A DNA stretch of 64,000 nucleotides from contig JBEDTR010000004.1 of assembly GCA_040119125.1 (NCBI GenBank), positions 290,875 through 354,874 of the forward strand, given 5' to 3'. The notes under the pieces are model-generated. The model was not told where the DNA came from. It saw only the letters and a program-made list of their open reading frames with translations, and searched no databases. Positions 41,072 to 48,933 of the stretch are shown one piece after another (position 1 is the first letter of the stretch; each line of letters begins with the position of its first letter). The stretch comes from Pacificitalea sp040119125 (GTDB taxonomy: Bacteria > Pseudomonadota > Alphaproteobacteria > Rhodobacterales > Rhodobacteraceae). The position numbers were made by a program, and so were the translations under genes.

Positions 41072-43122
41072 GGGGTCGTCCTTGTCGTATCGGAAGTCTT
41101 GAACTGCCAGATCGGCGGCACCTCGTTCAGGGCGGCGTCGGAGAGGTGGCAAAGAATGTCGTGGCCCGGTTCGGGGGCACGCAGGGGCGGGCGCAAACTG
41201 TCGCATTCCGGGCCAATATGGCGGGGGCAGCGGCTTGCAAACGGGCAGCCGGTCAGATCCTCGGTGCGCTTGGGCAGACTGCCTTGCAGACGCACGCGGC
41301 GGGTGTCGCTGCCGGGATCGACGGAATGGGACGAAGACAGCAGCGCCTCGGTGTAGGGATGCCACGGCGCAGCGTCGAGCGCGGCGATCTCGCAGGTTTC
41401 GACCATCTCGCCCAGATACATGACCGCCACCCGATCCGCGACATGGCGCAGGATGCCAAGATCGTGGGTGATGAATACCAGCGCCGCCCCGGTGGAGGTC
41501 TGGATGTCGCGCAGCAGCCGCACGATGGCGGCCTGCACAGCGGCATCGAGACCCGAGGTGATTTCGTCGCAGACGATCACGTCCGGTTCGGCGGCAAGAG
41601 CACGGGCGATGGCCACGCGCTGCTTTTCACCGCCAGAAAGCTGATGCGGGTAGCGGCTGGCGTAATCGCCGGGCAGATGCACCCGTTCCAGCAGTCGCTC
41701 GATTTCAGCGGAGCGCGCGGCGCGCGACAGGTCCGGGCGAAACAGGCGCAGCGGACGGGCGAGGATTGTCGCCAGCGAATGACGCGGGTTTAGCGAACTG
41801 TCGGGGTTTTGGAAGATCGTCTGCACGCGGGCGCGCCACGCGGCGCTGTCGGGCGCGGTGGGCAGACCGTTCAGAAGCGTTTCGCCGGTGAAACCGCGCA
41901 ACCCCGACAGCGCCCGCGCGAGCGAGGATTTGCCGCAACCGGACTCGCCCACCAAGGCCAGCGTCTCGCCCCGGTGCAGGCGGAAATTGACATCGCGGAC
42001 CGCGCGCACGACGGCCCCGTCGCGACCGCGCAGCATGTCGGCCAGCGATCGGTTGCCGTAGGAGACGGACAGGTCGCGCGCCTCGATCACCACATCGGTC
42101 GTCCGGGGGGAAACCAGCGGCGCGGGGGCGGCGGGGGCGGGGAGCGTCTCGCCGCGCGCGACGCGGGCGCAGGCGATTTGACGGTCACCGACATCCACGG
42201 GGCGGACCCTTTGCGCGTCGCAAACCTCCGGCAGGTGATGCGGGCAGGAGGCCGAGAACAGACAAGGCGGCATTTCCCCCCGGCGCGGCGCGGGACGCGC
42301 GCCGCTGGTGGCAAGTCCGCGCGCCAGTTTCCCGTCCGAGGGGCGCGGCAGGCTGGCCATCAGCGCCTGCGTATAGGGGTGTTGCGGCGCGGCAAATATA
42401 GTCTGTGTCGGGCCTTCCTCGACGATCCGCCCGCCATAGATCACGGCGACGCGGTGGGCGATTTCGGCCACGGTGCCAAGGTCGTGGCTGATGAACAGCG
42501 CCGACACCCCGGTCCGGGCCTGAAGGTCGCGAAACAGATCCAGCAGCGTCGCCGCCGTGGTGGCGTCCAATGCCGAGGTCGGCTCATCAAACAGGATCAG
42601 TTCCGGCTCACAGCCAAAGGCAAGCGCCAGCACCACGCGCTGTTTCTCGCCGCCTGAGACTTCATGCGGGTAGCGGTCCAGCATCGCGGTGGGATCGGGC
42701 AGCCCGACCATGTCCAGCAGTTCGATCGCGCGGGCACGGCGACCGGTGGCGTCAAGCTGCGTATGCCGTCCCAGCGTCTCCAGCAGGTGATCGCCCAGCG
42801 TCTGCACCGGGTCCAGCGTGGTCGCGGCGTTCTGGAACACCATCGCAATGCGCCGCCCGCGCAACGCGGCCAATGCAGGCTCGGGCAGGGTGCTGATGTC
42901 GTCGCCGGTCAGTTTGATCGTGCCGTGCTCATCATGCACCCGGCCCGGCAAATCGCGGATCACCGCATTGGCCAGCGAGGATTTGGCCGAGCCGCTTTCG
43001 CCGACCAGTCCCAGGACCTCGCCCCGTCCGATATCGAGCGAGATATCGTCGAGGATGCGCACCGGGCCCGTGAATGTGTCGTAATGCAGCGCGTAGTCGC
43101 GCAGGCTGAGGACGGGGGTCAT
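41068..43122 (-). CDS. Fused two-domain dipeptide/oligopeptide ABC ATPase (DppD-DppF type)
   Basis: Single 684-aa protein with two ABC domains, equivalent to DppD and DppF. Domain 1 (about 1-330) has Walker A GESGSAKSSL, where the usual second-last Gly is Ala; signature VSGGEKQRVVLALA and Walker B LILFDEPTSALD are intact. A Cys-containing CLFSASCPHH segment ends domain 1. Domain 2 (about 345-684) has an intact GESGCGKSSLARAL, signature LSGGEKQRVAIARAL, Walker B VIVCDEITSGLD, and a closing GCPFASRCPRH. The start at 43122 fits MTPVLSLRDYALHYD. ATGA-coupled to dppC and to the M20 gene. Confidence 0.9.
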   Translation of the reverse strand: MTPVLSLRDYALHYDTFTGPVRILDDISLDIGRGEVLGLVGESGSAKSSLANAVIRDLPGRVHDEHGTIKLTGDDISTLPEPALAALRGRRIAMVFQNAATTLDPVQTLGDHLLETLGRHTQLDATGRRARAIELLDMVGLPDPTAMLDRYPHEVSGGEKQRVVLALAFGCEPELILFDEPTSALDATTAATLLDLFRDLQARTGVSALFISHDLGTVAEIAHRVAVIYGGRIVEEGPTQTIFAAPQHPYTQALMASLPRPSDGKLARGLATSGARPAPRRGEMPPCLFSASCPHHLPEVCDAQRVRPVDVGDRQIACARVARGETLPAPAAPAPLVSPRTTDVVIEARDLSVSYGNRSLADMLRGRDGAVVRAVRDVNFRLHRGETLALVGESGCGKSSLARALSGLRGFTGETLLNGLPTAPDSAAWRARVQTIFQNPDSSLNPRHSLATILARPLRLFRPDLSRAARSAEIERLLERVHLPGDYASRYPHQLSGGEKQRVAIARALAAEPDVIVCDEITSGLDAAVQAAIVRLLRDIQTSTGAALVFITHDLGILRHVADRVAVMYLGEMVETCEIAALDAAPWHPYTEALLSSSHSVDPGSDTRRVRLQGSLPKRTEDLTGCPFASRCPRHIGPECDSLRPPLRAPEPGHDILCHLSDAALNEVPPIWQFKTSDTTRTTP

Positions 43123-43952
43123 GCGTGATCTCCGGTCTTGGGGTTCAGCACGTCGCGCAGTCCGTCGCCCAGCAGGTTGAAGCCGATGGCGACAAGGGCG
43201 ATGGCGGCGCCGGGCACGGCCACGGGCCAAGGGCTGCGGAACAGGTGATCGCGTGCTTCTGCAATCATCAGGCCCCATTCGGGCGAGGGCGGCTGTGCCC
43301 CCAGCCCGAGGAAGGACAGCGTGGCGAGCGTCATGATGGCGAATGCCACGCGGATCGTGCCTTCGACGATGACGGGGGCGATGGTGTTGGGCAGGATTTC
43401 GGCCCCGACGATCCAGGGCAGGCTTTCACCACGGGCCTTGGCCGCGGCGACATAGTCGAGGCTGCGCACCTGCAGCGTCACCGAGCGCGCAATTCGCGCC
43501 ATGCCGGGGGCAAACGCAATACCGATGGCCAGCACCGCGTTCAGGGCCGAGGAACCAAGCGCCGCAAGGATCATCAGCGCGAACAGAAGCGACGGGATCG
43601 CCATGACCGCATCGGTCAGTCGCATCAGGATTTCGTCCATGACCCCGCCCAGGTAGCCCGACACGACGCCGATCAGCGCGCCGGCTACGGTGCCGATGAA
43701 CGTGGCCAGAAGCGCCAGCAGAACGGTGGAGCGCGCCCCGACGAGAACCCGGCTCAGCAGGTCGCGGCCATACCAGTCGGTGCCAAGCGGAAACTCCGCG
43801 CTTGGCCCGGCAAAGCGGGCACCGAAGTGGAACGTCTCGGGGTCATTGGGGGCAATGGCGGGGCCAAACAGGGCGGCAAACAGAACCAGCGTGCAAAGCA
43901 CCAGTCCGGCCGCACCCTGCGGGTTGCGTAGCAGGGCCCGAAGAGTCTTCAT
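43119..43952 (-). CDS. Dipeptide ABC transporter permease, DppC type
   Basis: Permease of 277 aa. N-terminal DppC-like segment APNDPETFHFGARFAGPSAE followed by PLGTDWYGRDLLSRVLVGAR, a DppC hallmark. The coupling loop is AAAKARGESLPWIVGAEILP. Six predicted helices. ATGA overlaps on both sides with dppB and the fused ATPase. Confidence 0.9.
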   Translation of the reverse strand: MKTLRALLRNPQGAAGLVLCTLVLFAALFGPAIAPNDPETFHFGARFAGPSAEFPLGTDWYGRDLLSRVLVGARSTVLLALLATFIGTVAGALIGVVSGYLGGVMDEILMRLTDAVMAIPSLLFALMILAALGSSALNAVLAIGIAFAPGMARIARSVTLQVRSLDYVAAAKARGESLPWIVGAEILPNTIAPVIVEGTIRVAFAIMTLATLSFLGLGAQPPSPEWGLMIAEARDHLFRSPWPVAVPGAAIALVAIGFNLLGDGLRDVLNPKTGDHA

Positions 43953-44899
43953 TTGTATTGGATCCTCTTGTCGAGCGCGGCATAGGCAAGGTCCGCCGCA
44001 AGGTTGGCCAGCGCATAGGTGAGTGCCATGATCAGCGCGCCGGCCTGTAGCATCGGCAGATCGCGGTTCTGGATCGCAAGGATCAGCTGCCGCCCGATGC
44101 CGGGAAAGGCGAAGACCTCCTCGACGACGATGACGCCGCCGATCAGGTAGCCCACATCAAGGGCGATGACGGTAATGGCCGGCAGCATCGAATTGCGCAG
44201 CGCGTGGTTGTAGATCACCTGCCGCTTGGCCAGACCACGCAGGCGGGCGGCGCGGACGAAGTCGCTTTGCAGGGTGTCGACCATTTCGGACCGGACCATG
44301 CGGCTGATATGGGCGGTCAGGATCACCGCCAGCGTTATGACCGGCAGTGCCATATGGTGCAGTGCGTCAAGCGGATCTTCGGAGAAGGGCGTGTAGCCGG
44401 ACGCCGGGAAAAGCCCGACGGATGGACCTGCGAGCCAGACCAGCAGCAGGGTCGCCAATACGAATTCGGGCAGCGATACGCCCAGATAGCTGACGACCGA
44501 CAGGCCAAGGTCAGCCGGGCCGCCGCGCCGGGTGCCGGCGATCACGCCAAGCGGGATCGCGATCACGCAGACCACAGCCAGCGACAGTGCCGCCAGAATG
44601 GCCGAACGCCCGAAGGCTGCCATGATGCTGGGCCCGACCGGCTGGCTTGTGCGCAGCGAGGTTCCGAAATCCCCCTGCAGCGCATTGCCGAGCCAGGTGC
44701 CGTATTGAACGATGGCAGGCTGGTCGAGTCCCAGCCGCTGGTTGAGCGCCGCCAACGCCTCGGGCGTGGCATATTCACCCAAGATCATCGTCGCGGCATT
44801 CGCCGGCAGAAGCTGCGTCACACCAAAGACGATCAACGAGACAAGGAATGCGGTCAGCGCCAGATAGGCGAGACGACGCAACAGGAAACTGGCCGACAT
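43949..44899 (-). CDS. Dipeptide ABC transporter permease, DppB type
   Basis: Permease of 316 aa. N-terminal helix LAYLALTAFLVSLIVFGVTQ; LNQRLGLDQPAIVQYGTWLG and GDFGTSLRTSQPV are DppB signatures; the coupling loop reads RAARLRGLAKRQVIYNHALR. An EVFAFPGIGRQLILAIQNRD segment ends the protein in the expected way. A hairpin separates it from the upstream binding-protein gene. Confidence 0.92.
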   Translation of the reverse strand: MSASFLLRRLAYLALTAFLVSLIVFGVTQLLPANAATMILGEYATPEALAALNQRLGLDQPAIVQYGTWLGNALQGDFGTSLRTSQPVGPSIMAAFGRSAILAALSLAVVCVIAIPLGVIAGTRRGGPADLGLSVVSYLGVSLPEFVLATLLLVWLAGPSVGLFPASGYTPFSEDPLDALHHMALPVITLAVILTAHISRMVRSEMVDTLQSDFVRAARLRGLAKRQVIYNHALRNSMLPAITVIALDVGYLIGGVIVVEEVFAFPGIGRQLILAIQNRDLPMLQAGALIMALTYALANLAADLAYAALDKRIQYK

Positions 44900-44929
44900 G
44901 TCGGGGCTCCGGAGAAGAAGGAAAATAGT

Positions 44930-44964
44930 GGCGGCCGCGCCGGGGGAAAGGCTGCGCGACCGCC
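44930..44964 (-). terminator. Intercistronic hairpin after peptide-binding-protein gene
   Basis: A stem of ten pairs, GGCGGTCGCG against CGCGGCCGCC (one G-T-type mismatch), with a loop of about 15 bases, read on the minus strand, followed by ACTATTTTCC. Third binding-protein gene in this window to be followed by a hairpin before the permease genes. Confidence 0.55.
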
Positions 44965-44979
44965 GGTGGTGGGCGGCGT

Positions 44980-46533
44980 TTAGCTGCCCGACCCGAGCCA
45001 GACCTTATGCAGCGCGTAATTCGCGCCGCGCGGGTTTTGCTCGTATCCCATGACGTTTTCGCCACGCGCGCCCAGCAGATCGAAGAAGCACGGGACCAGC
45101 GCGGGCACTTCCTCGCGCATCAGCTTCTGCGCCTCGGCGTAAAGCTCCGCACGGGCGGTGGCGTCGGTCGTGGCATCGGCCTTGGCGACCAGCGCGTCGA
45201 ACTCGGCGTTGTTCCAGCGGGTTTCGTTCCAGCTGGCATCCGACGTGAACAGCAGGTTGAAGATCGTGCCTTCGGTCGGCTGCATGTTGTAATAGCCGAC
45301 GTAGAACGCGCCTTTTTTCCAGACCTGATCGAGGTAGCTCGGGTGGTCCATCGTCTTGACGTTGATGGTCCAGCCGCCGGGCTTTGCCATCTCGCGCAGG
45401 ACCACGGCCATGGCGGAGCGGTAATCGGGCTTCACCGAGGCGATGAGGTCGATCTCGATGCCGTCGGGATGACCGGCCTCGGCCAGCAGCGCCTTCGACT
45501 TCTCGGGGTCGTATTGCTTCAGCGGGGCGTCGGAGAAATAGGCGTAGGAGGCGTTGACGGGGCTGTCATTGCCCGGCGTGCCGTAGCCTTCGGCGACCAG
45601 CTCGACCATTGCTTCGCGGTCGACGCAGTAGGACAGGGCTTCGCGCACCTTGGGGTCGTTGAACGGCGCGACATTGCAATCCATCACCACGTCAAGGAAC
45701 CGGCCCGAGGGGGTGCGCATGCCTTCGATCCCGTCGCCATCGGCAATGCGGGAGAAGTCGGTGGGCTGGATTTCGGTCAGCAGATCGACCTCGCCTGCCA
45801 ACATCGCGGCGGCAGCGCCTGCGGCATCGGGGAAAGTGCGAACCTCGACGCGATCAAGATAGGGCTGACCCTCGATGTAGTAATCGGGGTTCTTCTCGAC
45901 GATGGCGCGGTCATCCGCGAGGAACTCCACCAGACGGAACGGGCCCGAACCCACGGGTGTCTGGGCAAGGCTGTCGAAATCGGATTCGACGATCGAGGCG
46001 GGCACGATCTTGGCCGTGGGATAGGTCAGCGCGACGGGCAGGTCGGCATAGGGCGTGGCGGTGCGGATGATCACCGCGTAGTCGCCATCGGCCACCACTT
46101 CGGAAATCGGACCAAGGTTGCGGCTGCCCGGCGCGGCGGTTTCGGGGTCAAGCAGCTTGGTAAAGGACGCGACCACATCCGCCGAGGTCAGCGCCTCGCC
46201 ATTCGAGAAGGTCACACCTTCGCGCAGGGTGAAACGCCATTCGGTGGCGTCTTCGCTGGCGCTCCACTCGGTGGCGAGGTCCGGCGCGGCGGTCATTTCG
46301 GGGGTGAGCATGGTCAGGCCGGAGTAAAGCATCTCGGCCAGCAGATATTCGGAGTTCAGCCGCAGCAGCATCGGGTTCAGCACAGAGGGCGTGATGTTGA
46401 GCGCCACCCGCAGCGTGCCGCCGGGCGTCACGTCCTGCGCCTGCGCCATCGATACGAGGCCGGGCAAGGTCATCAGGCCGCCGGTTGCGGCGGCGGAGCG
46501 CAGGAAGCCGCGCCGATTGAGGGTAAAGGTCAT
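44980..46533 (-). CDS. Peptide ABC transporter substrate-binding protein (DppA/SBP_bac_5)
   Basis: Family 5 solute-binding protein, 517 aa. Twin-arginine-type signal NRRGFLRSAAATGGLMTLPG. Mature segments include TPGGTLRVALNITPSVLNPM, LATEWSASEDATEWRFTLRE, GVTFSNGEALTSADVVASF and PVGSGPFRLVEFL, all typical of DppA/OppA. The start at 46533 was preferred because it begins just before the signal. It overlaps the upstream M20 gene by ATGA. Part of the peptide operon under the divergent GntR regulator. Confidence 0.9.
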   Translation of the reverse strand: MTFTLNRRGFLRSAAATGGLMTLPGLVSMAQAQDVTPGGTLRVALNITPSVLNPMLLRLNSEYLLAEMLYSGLTMLTPEMTAAPDLATEWSASEDATEWRFTLREGVTFSNGEALTSADVVASFTKLLDPETAAPGSRNLGPISEVVADGDYAVIIRTATPYADLPVALTYPTAKIVPASIVESDFDSLAQTPVGSGPFRLVEFLADDRAIVEKNPDYYIEGQPYLDRVEVRTFPDAAGAAAAMLAGEVDLLTEIQPTDFSRIADGDGIEGMRTPSGRFLDVVMDCNVAPFNDPKVREALSYCVDREAMVELVAEGYGTPGNDSPVNASYAYFSDAPLKQYDPEKSKALLAEAGHPDGIEIDLIASVKPDYRSAMAVVLREMAKPGGWTINVKTMDHPSYLDQVWKKGAFYVGYYNMQPTEGTIFNLLFTSDASWNETRWNNAEFDALVAKADATTDATARAELYAEAQKLMREEVPALVPCFFDLLGARGENVMGYEQNPRGANYALHKVWLGSGS

Positions 46534-47849
46534 TGAGTTGGTCCTTCTGTTGGAACTTTGCCGGGCTCTTCGGCGCCCTGCGGCGCGCATCCTTCGGCGA
46601 GGAACAGGAAGATCGCGTCCGACAAGCCGCGAAGGTCCTCCACCGTGGTAAATTCATCAGGTCCGTGCACATTGCGATCCGGGCGCGACAGGCCACCGAG
46701 CAGCATGTGCTTCAGCCCGGCCTTCTGGACCCAGCCGAAATCCGACGATGTGCCGGAGCCGTAGCGCAGGAATGCCGTCTCGGGCAGGCCGAACGCCTGC
46801 GCACGAGCTTGTGTCCAGCGCTGCGTGGCCGGTCCATCGGGCTCATTGACGGGGGGCAGGTGGCCGGTGATTTGCAGATCCCAGTCCAATGCGGCGGTGC
46901 CCTCCATTGCGGCGGTCACGGCGGCGCGGATCTCGGCCAGGACATCGGCCTCGACCTCCTCCGCCAGATACCGGCGGTTGATGGTGGCCTGCGCCAATCC
47001 GGGCAGCGCGGATCCCTTATCGCCCGCATGCACCGCCGTCAGGTTCAGCCGCGCGCGCAGCGGGCCGTCTGACCATGGCGGCGGGGGCAGGGCGGTGGTG
47101 CGGGTTTCGACCGTGGCCTTCAAGTCATTCAGCGCGACCAGCGCGGGCAGCAGCGCTTCGAACGCATTGATGCCGCGATCAGCCTCGCCCGAATGGCTGG
47201 CCCGTCCGGTCACCGTCAGCGTCAGGTCGAGCGAACCGACGCAGCCCGCCCAGATCCGCGGCTCCGCAGAACCGTTCAGGTTCAGCAGAACCTCAGGCAG
47301 TGGGCGCGTTTCAGCAAGGTGGCGGATGCCGGGATACCGCCCGCCTTCCTCATCCGTGCAGAACGCCAGCACCGGGCGGAAGGCCAGCGGCGTTTCCGAA
47401 CGGGTAAGCCGCAGCAGCGCATCGCGTACGGCGGCGATGGTGCCCTTCATATCGGCGGTTCCGCGCCCCAGAAGCCGATCACCATCCCGCGTCAGCATAT
47501 CGGGGGAAACGGTCCAGCCGTCGCCAACAGGCGCGGTGTCGGTGTGAAAGTAGATCATCGCTTCGGGCAGCGCGTCATCGGCGCCCGGCATGTCGGGGCG
47601 CAGAAGCAGGTTGATCCGCTCCCCGGAGAGGTTCGGCCCATCCCAAAGCTTTTGCGGGACACTCACCCGCTCCGCCGTGCCGCCCAGCGGGGCAAACAGA
47701 TCTTCCAGCAGATCCGCGAAGGCCGCGTAGCCATCACCCGGCGGCATTGGCGTCGGACAGCCGATCAACATGCGCAGCACAGCGACCATATCTTCGGCAT
47801 CCGGCGCGGGGTCGACTACGAAATCAGCAAGGGCGGGTTCATTCATCAT
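46530..47849 (-). CDS. M20-family metallopeptidase (ArgE/DapE-like), intact metal site
   Basis: Zinc M20 hydrolase, 439 aa. Motifs are complete: IYFHTDTAPVGDGW, LLGRGTADMKGT with the bridging Asp, FCTDEEGGRYPG with catalytic and metal Glu, SHSGEADRG, and NVHGPDE with the C-terminal ligand His. First gene of the peptide-uptake operon. It probably deacylates or hydrolyses the imported peptide-like compound. Contrast with the degenerate M20 protein at 39845 in the same operon. Confidence 0.86.
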   Translation of the reverse strand: MMNEPALADFVVDPAPDAEDMVAVLRMLIGCPTPMPPGDGYAAFADLLEDLFAPLGGTAERVSVPQKLWDGPNLSGERINLLLRPDMPGADDALPEAMIYFHTDTAPVGDGWTVSPDMLTRDGDRLLGRGTADMKGTIAAVRDALLRLTRSETPLAFRPVLAFCTDEEGGRYPGIRHLAETRPLPEVLLNLNGSAEPRIWAGCVGSLDLTLTVTGRASHSGEADRGINAFEALLPALVALNDLKATVETRTTALPPPPWSDGPLRARLNLTAVHAGDKGSALPGLAQATINRRYLAEEVEADVLAEIRAAVTAAMEGTAALDWDLQITGHLPPVNEPDGPATQRWTQARAQAFGLPETAFLRYGSGTSSDFGWVQKAGLKHMLLGGLSRPDRNVHGPDEFTTVEDLRGLSDAIFLFLAEGCAPQGAEEPGKVPTEGPTQ

Positions 47850-47933
47850 ACCTATATAGAAATACGACTAGACGATTCTTGGCAAGTGTGGTTTTTGAGG
47901 AAATATTAAGCGCCATGTGAACAGGAGTTACTC
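47850..47933. promoter_or_regulatory. Divergent control region, peptide operon / GntR gene
   Basis: An 84-bp AT-rich gap between the M20 gene and the GntR gene. It contains a short CTATATAG self-complementary block and a partially symmetric CGACTAGACG. Either may be part of the GntR operator; I could not decide between them. Confidence 0.4.
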
Positions 47934-48707
47934 ATGTCTGACGCGCTCGACCTAGATAAACCGGACGCGCTGACCGCTGAGCTTGTGCGTAAGCCTCTGC
48001 ATGAACAGGTGCAGGAGCGCATTCTGGGCCAGATCATTCTGGGCACATGGGCCGAAGGTCATGTGCTGCCGCCGGAGACGGAGTTGGCCAAGCAATTTGG
48101 CGTGTCCTACGGCACGATCCGGCGCGCGATGGCGGATCTGACCGCGTCGGGGGTTATCATGCGCCGCCGCAAGACCGGCACGGTGGTGACCGGTCGCACG
48201 CCGCATCACTCGATGTCGCAATTTTATAAATACTACCGGCTGCATACGATTGAGGGGCGGCTGGCCAGCAGCCGCACGGTGCTTGTCGATGCATGCCACC
48301 GGAACGCGACGCAGGACGAAGCCGAGAAGCTGGAACTGCCCGCGCGTTCCCCGGTGGTCTATATGCACCGGCTGCGTCTGGTCGATGATCGGCCGGTGAT
48401 GATCGACCGGGTGACGCTGCCGCTGGCGCTGGCGCCGAATTTCCCCGTAACGATCGAAGAAATGCCGACGCTGATCTACAAATGGCTGTTGGAAGAGCGC
48501 GGCCTGCGGCTTGTCGCGATCCGCGAGAAACTGGTTGCGCGCCTCGCGACGCCTGAGGATCTTAGGTATTTCGATCTGCCGCTCGATACGCCGCGCGCGC
48601 TTCTGGATATCGAGGAAGTTTCCTATGATTCCAACAACCGCCCCCTTGTGGCGATGCGGCACGCGGCCCTGACGGACGATCATTGCTACATCAACGAAAT
48701 TCGCTGA
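47934..48707 (+). CDS. GntR-family regulator with UTRA domain (HutC type)
   Basis: Regulator of 257 aa. N-terminal winged HTH: LHEQVQERILGQIILGTWAE, LAKQFGVSYGTIRRAMADLT. C-terminal UTRA effector domain from about residue 105 (SRTVLVDACHRNATQDEAEK, VYMHRLRLVDDRPVMIDRVT). CAGGAG precedes the ATG. Divergent from the M20-DppABC-(DF)-M20-M24 operon, which it likely represses until the effector arrives. Confidence 0.88.
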   Translation: MSDALDLDKPDALTAELVRKPLHEQVQERILGQIILGTWAEGHVLPPETELAKQFGVSYGTIRRAMADLTASGVIMRRRKTGTVVTGRTPHHSMSQFYKYYRLHTIEGRLASSRTVLVDACHRNATQDEAEKLELPARSPVVYMHRLRLVDDRPVMIDRVTLPLALAPNFPVTIEEMPTLIYKWLLEERGLRLVAIREKLVARLATPEDLRYFDLPLDTPRALLDIEEVSYDSNNRPLVAMRHAALTDDHCYINEIR

Positions 48708-48785
48708 CGACGACAGGCGCGGTCCATATGGCGATGGGCCATTGCTCAGTCCAAGACGCGCCGGGATTGATTGGAAAACGGTGTG

Positions 48786-48911
48786 ATGGCCCCCTGCGAT
48801 AAGGAGCCACCATTTGGGCGTCTGGAACCGGCAGCGGATGTCGCCTTGGCGGCGGAACGGGCGTTCGGCGACTGGCGCGAAAAGCCGGTGAACAAGCGCC
48901 GCCCGTTATGA
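48786..48911 (+). pseudogene. Possible aldehyde dehydrogenase remnant
   Basis: A short frame of 41 codons translates to a stretch with DVALAAERAFGDWREKPVNK, which resembles the N-terminal A-A-R-x-A-F-x-x-W-x-x-x-P segment of aldehyde dehydrogenases (methylmalonate-semialdehyde type). It ends at TGA; shifting frame gives MKYAQ, the expected continuation. GGCGTCTGG at 48817 and its complement at 48919 bracket it. Read as a decayed gene fragment; similarity is by eye only. Confidence 0.35.
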
Positions 48912-48933
48912 AATACGCCCAGACGCCGATGCT

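Noticed and set aside
39845..41365. N-terminal extension of the M20 gene to 41365
   Set aside because: The extra 98 codons run through the end of the fused ABC gene, give Arg/Pro-rich low-quality sequence and lack a ribosome site; ATG 41071 fits the family and has AAGGA.
41068..43122. Frameshift or assembly error joining separate dppD and dppF genes
   Set aside because: The frame is continuous through both ABC domains, with a Cys-rich linker typical of natural fused peptide ABC ATPases.
41068..43278. N-terminal extension of the fused ABC ATPase to 43278
   Set aside because: The extra 52 codons overlap dppC and are Arg/Pro-rich; ATG 43122 gives the standard N-terminus and an ATGA overlap.
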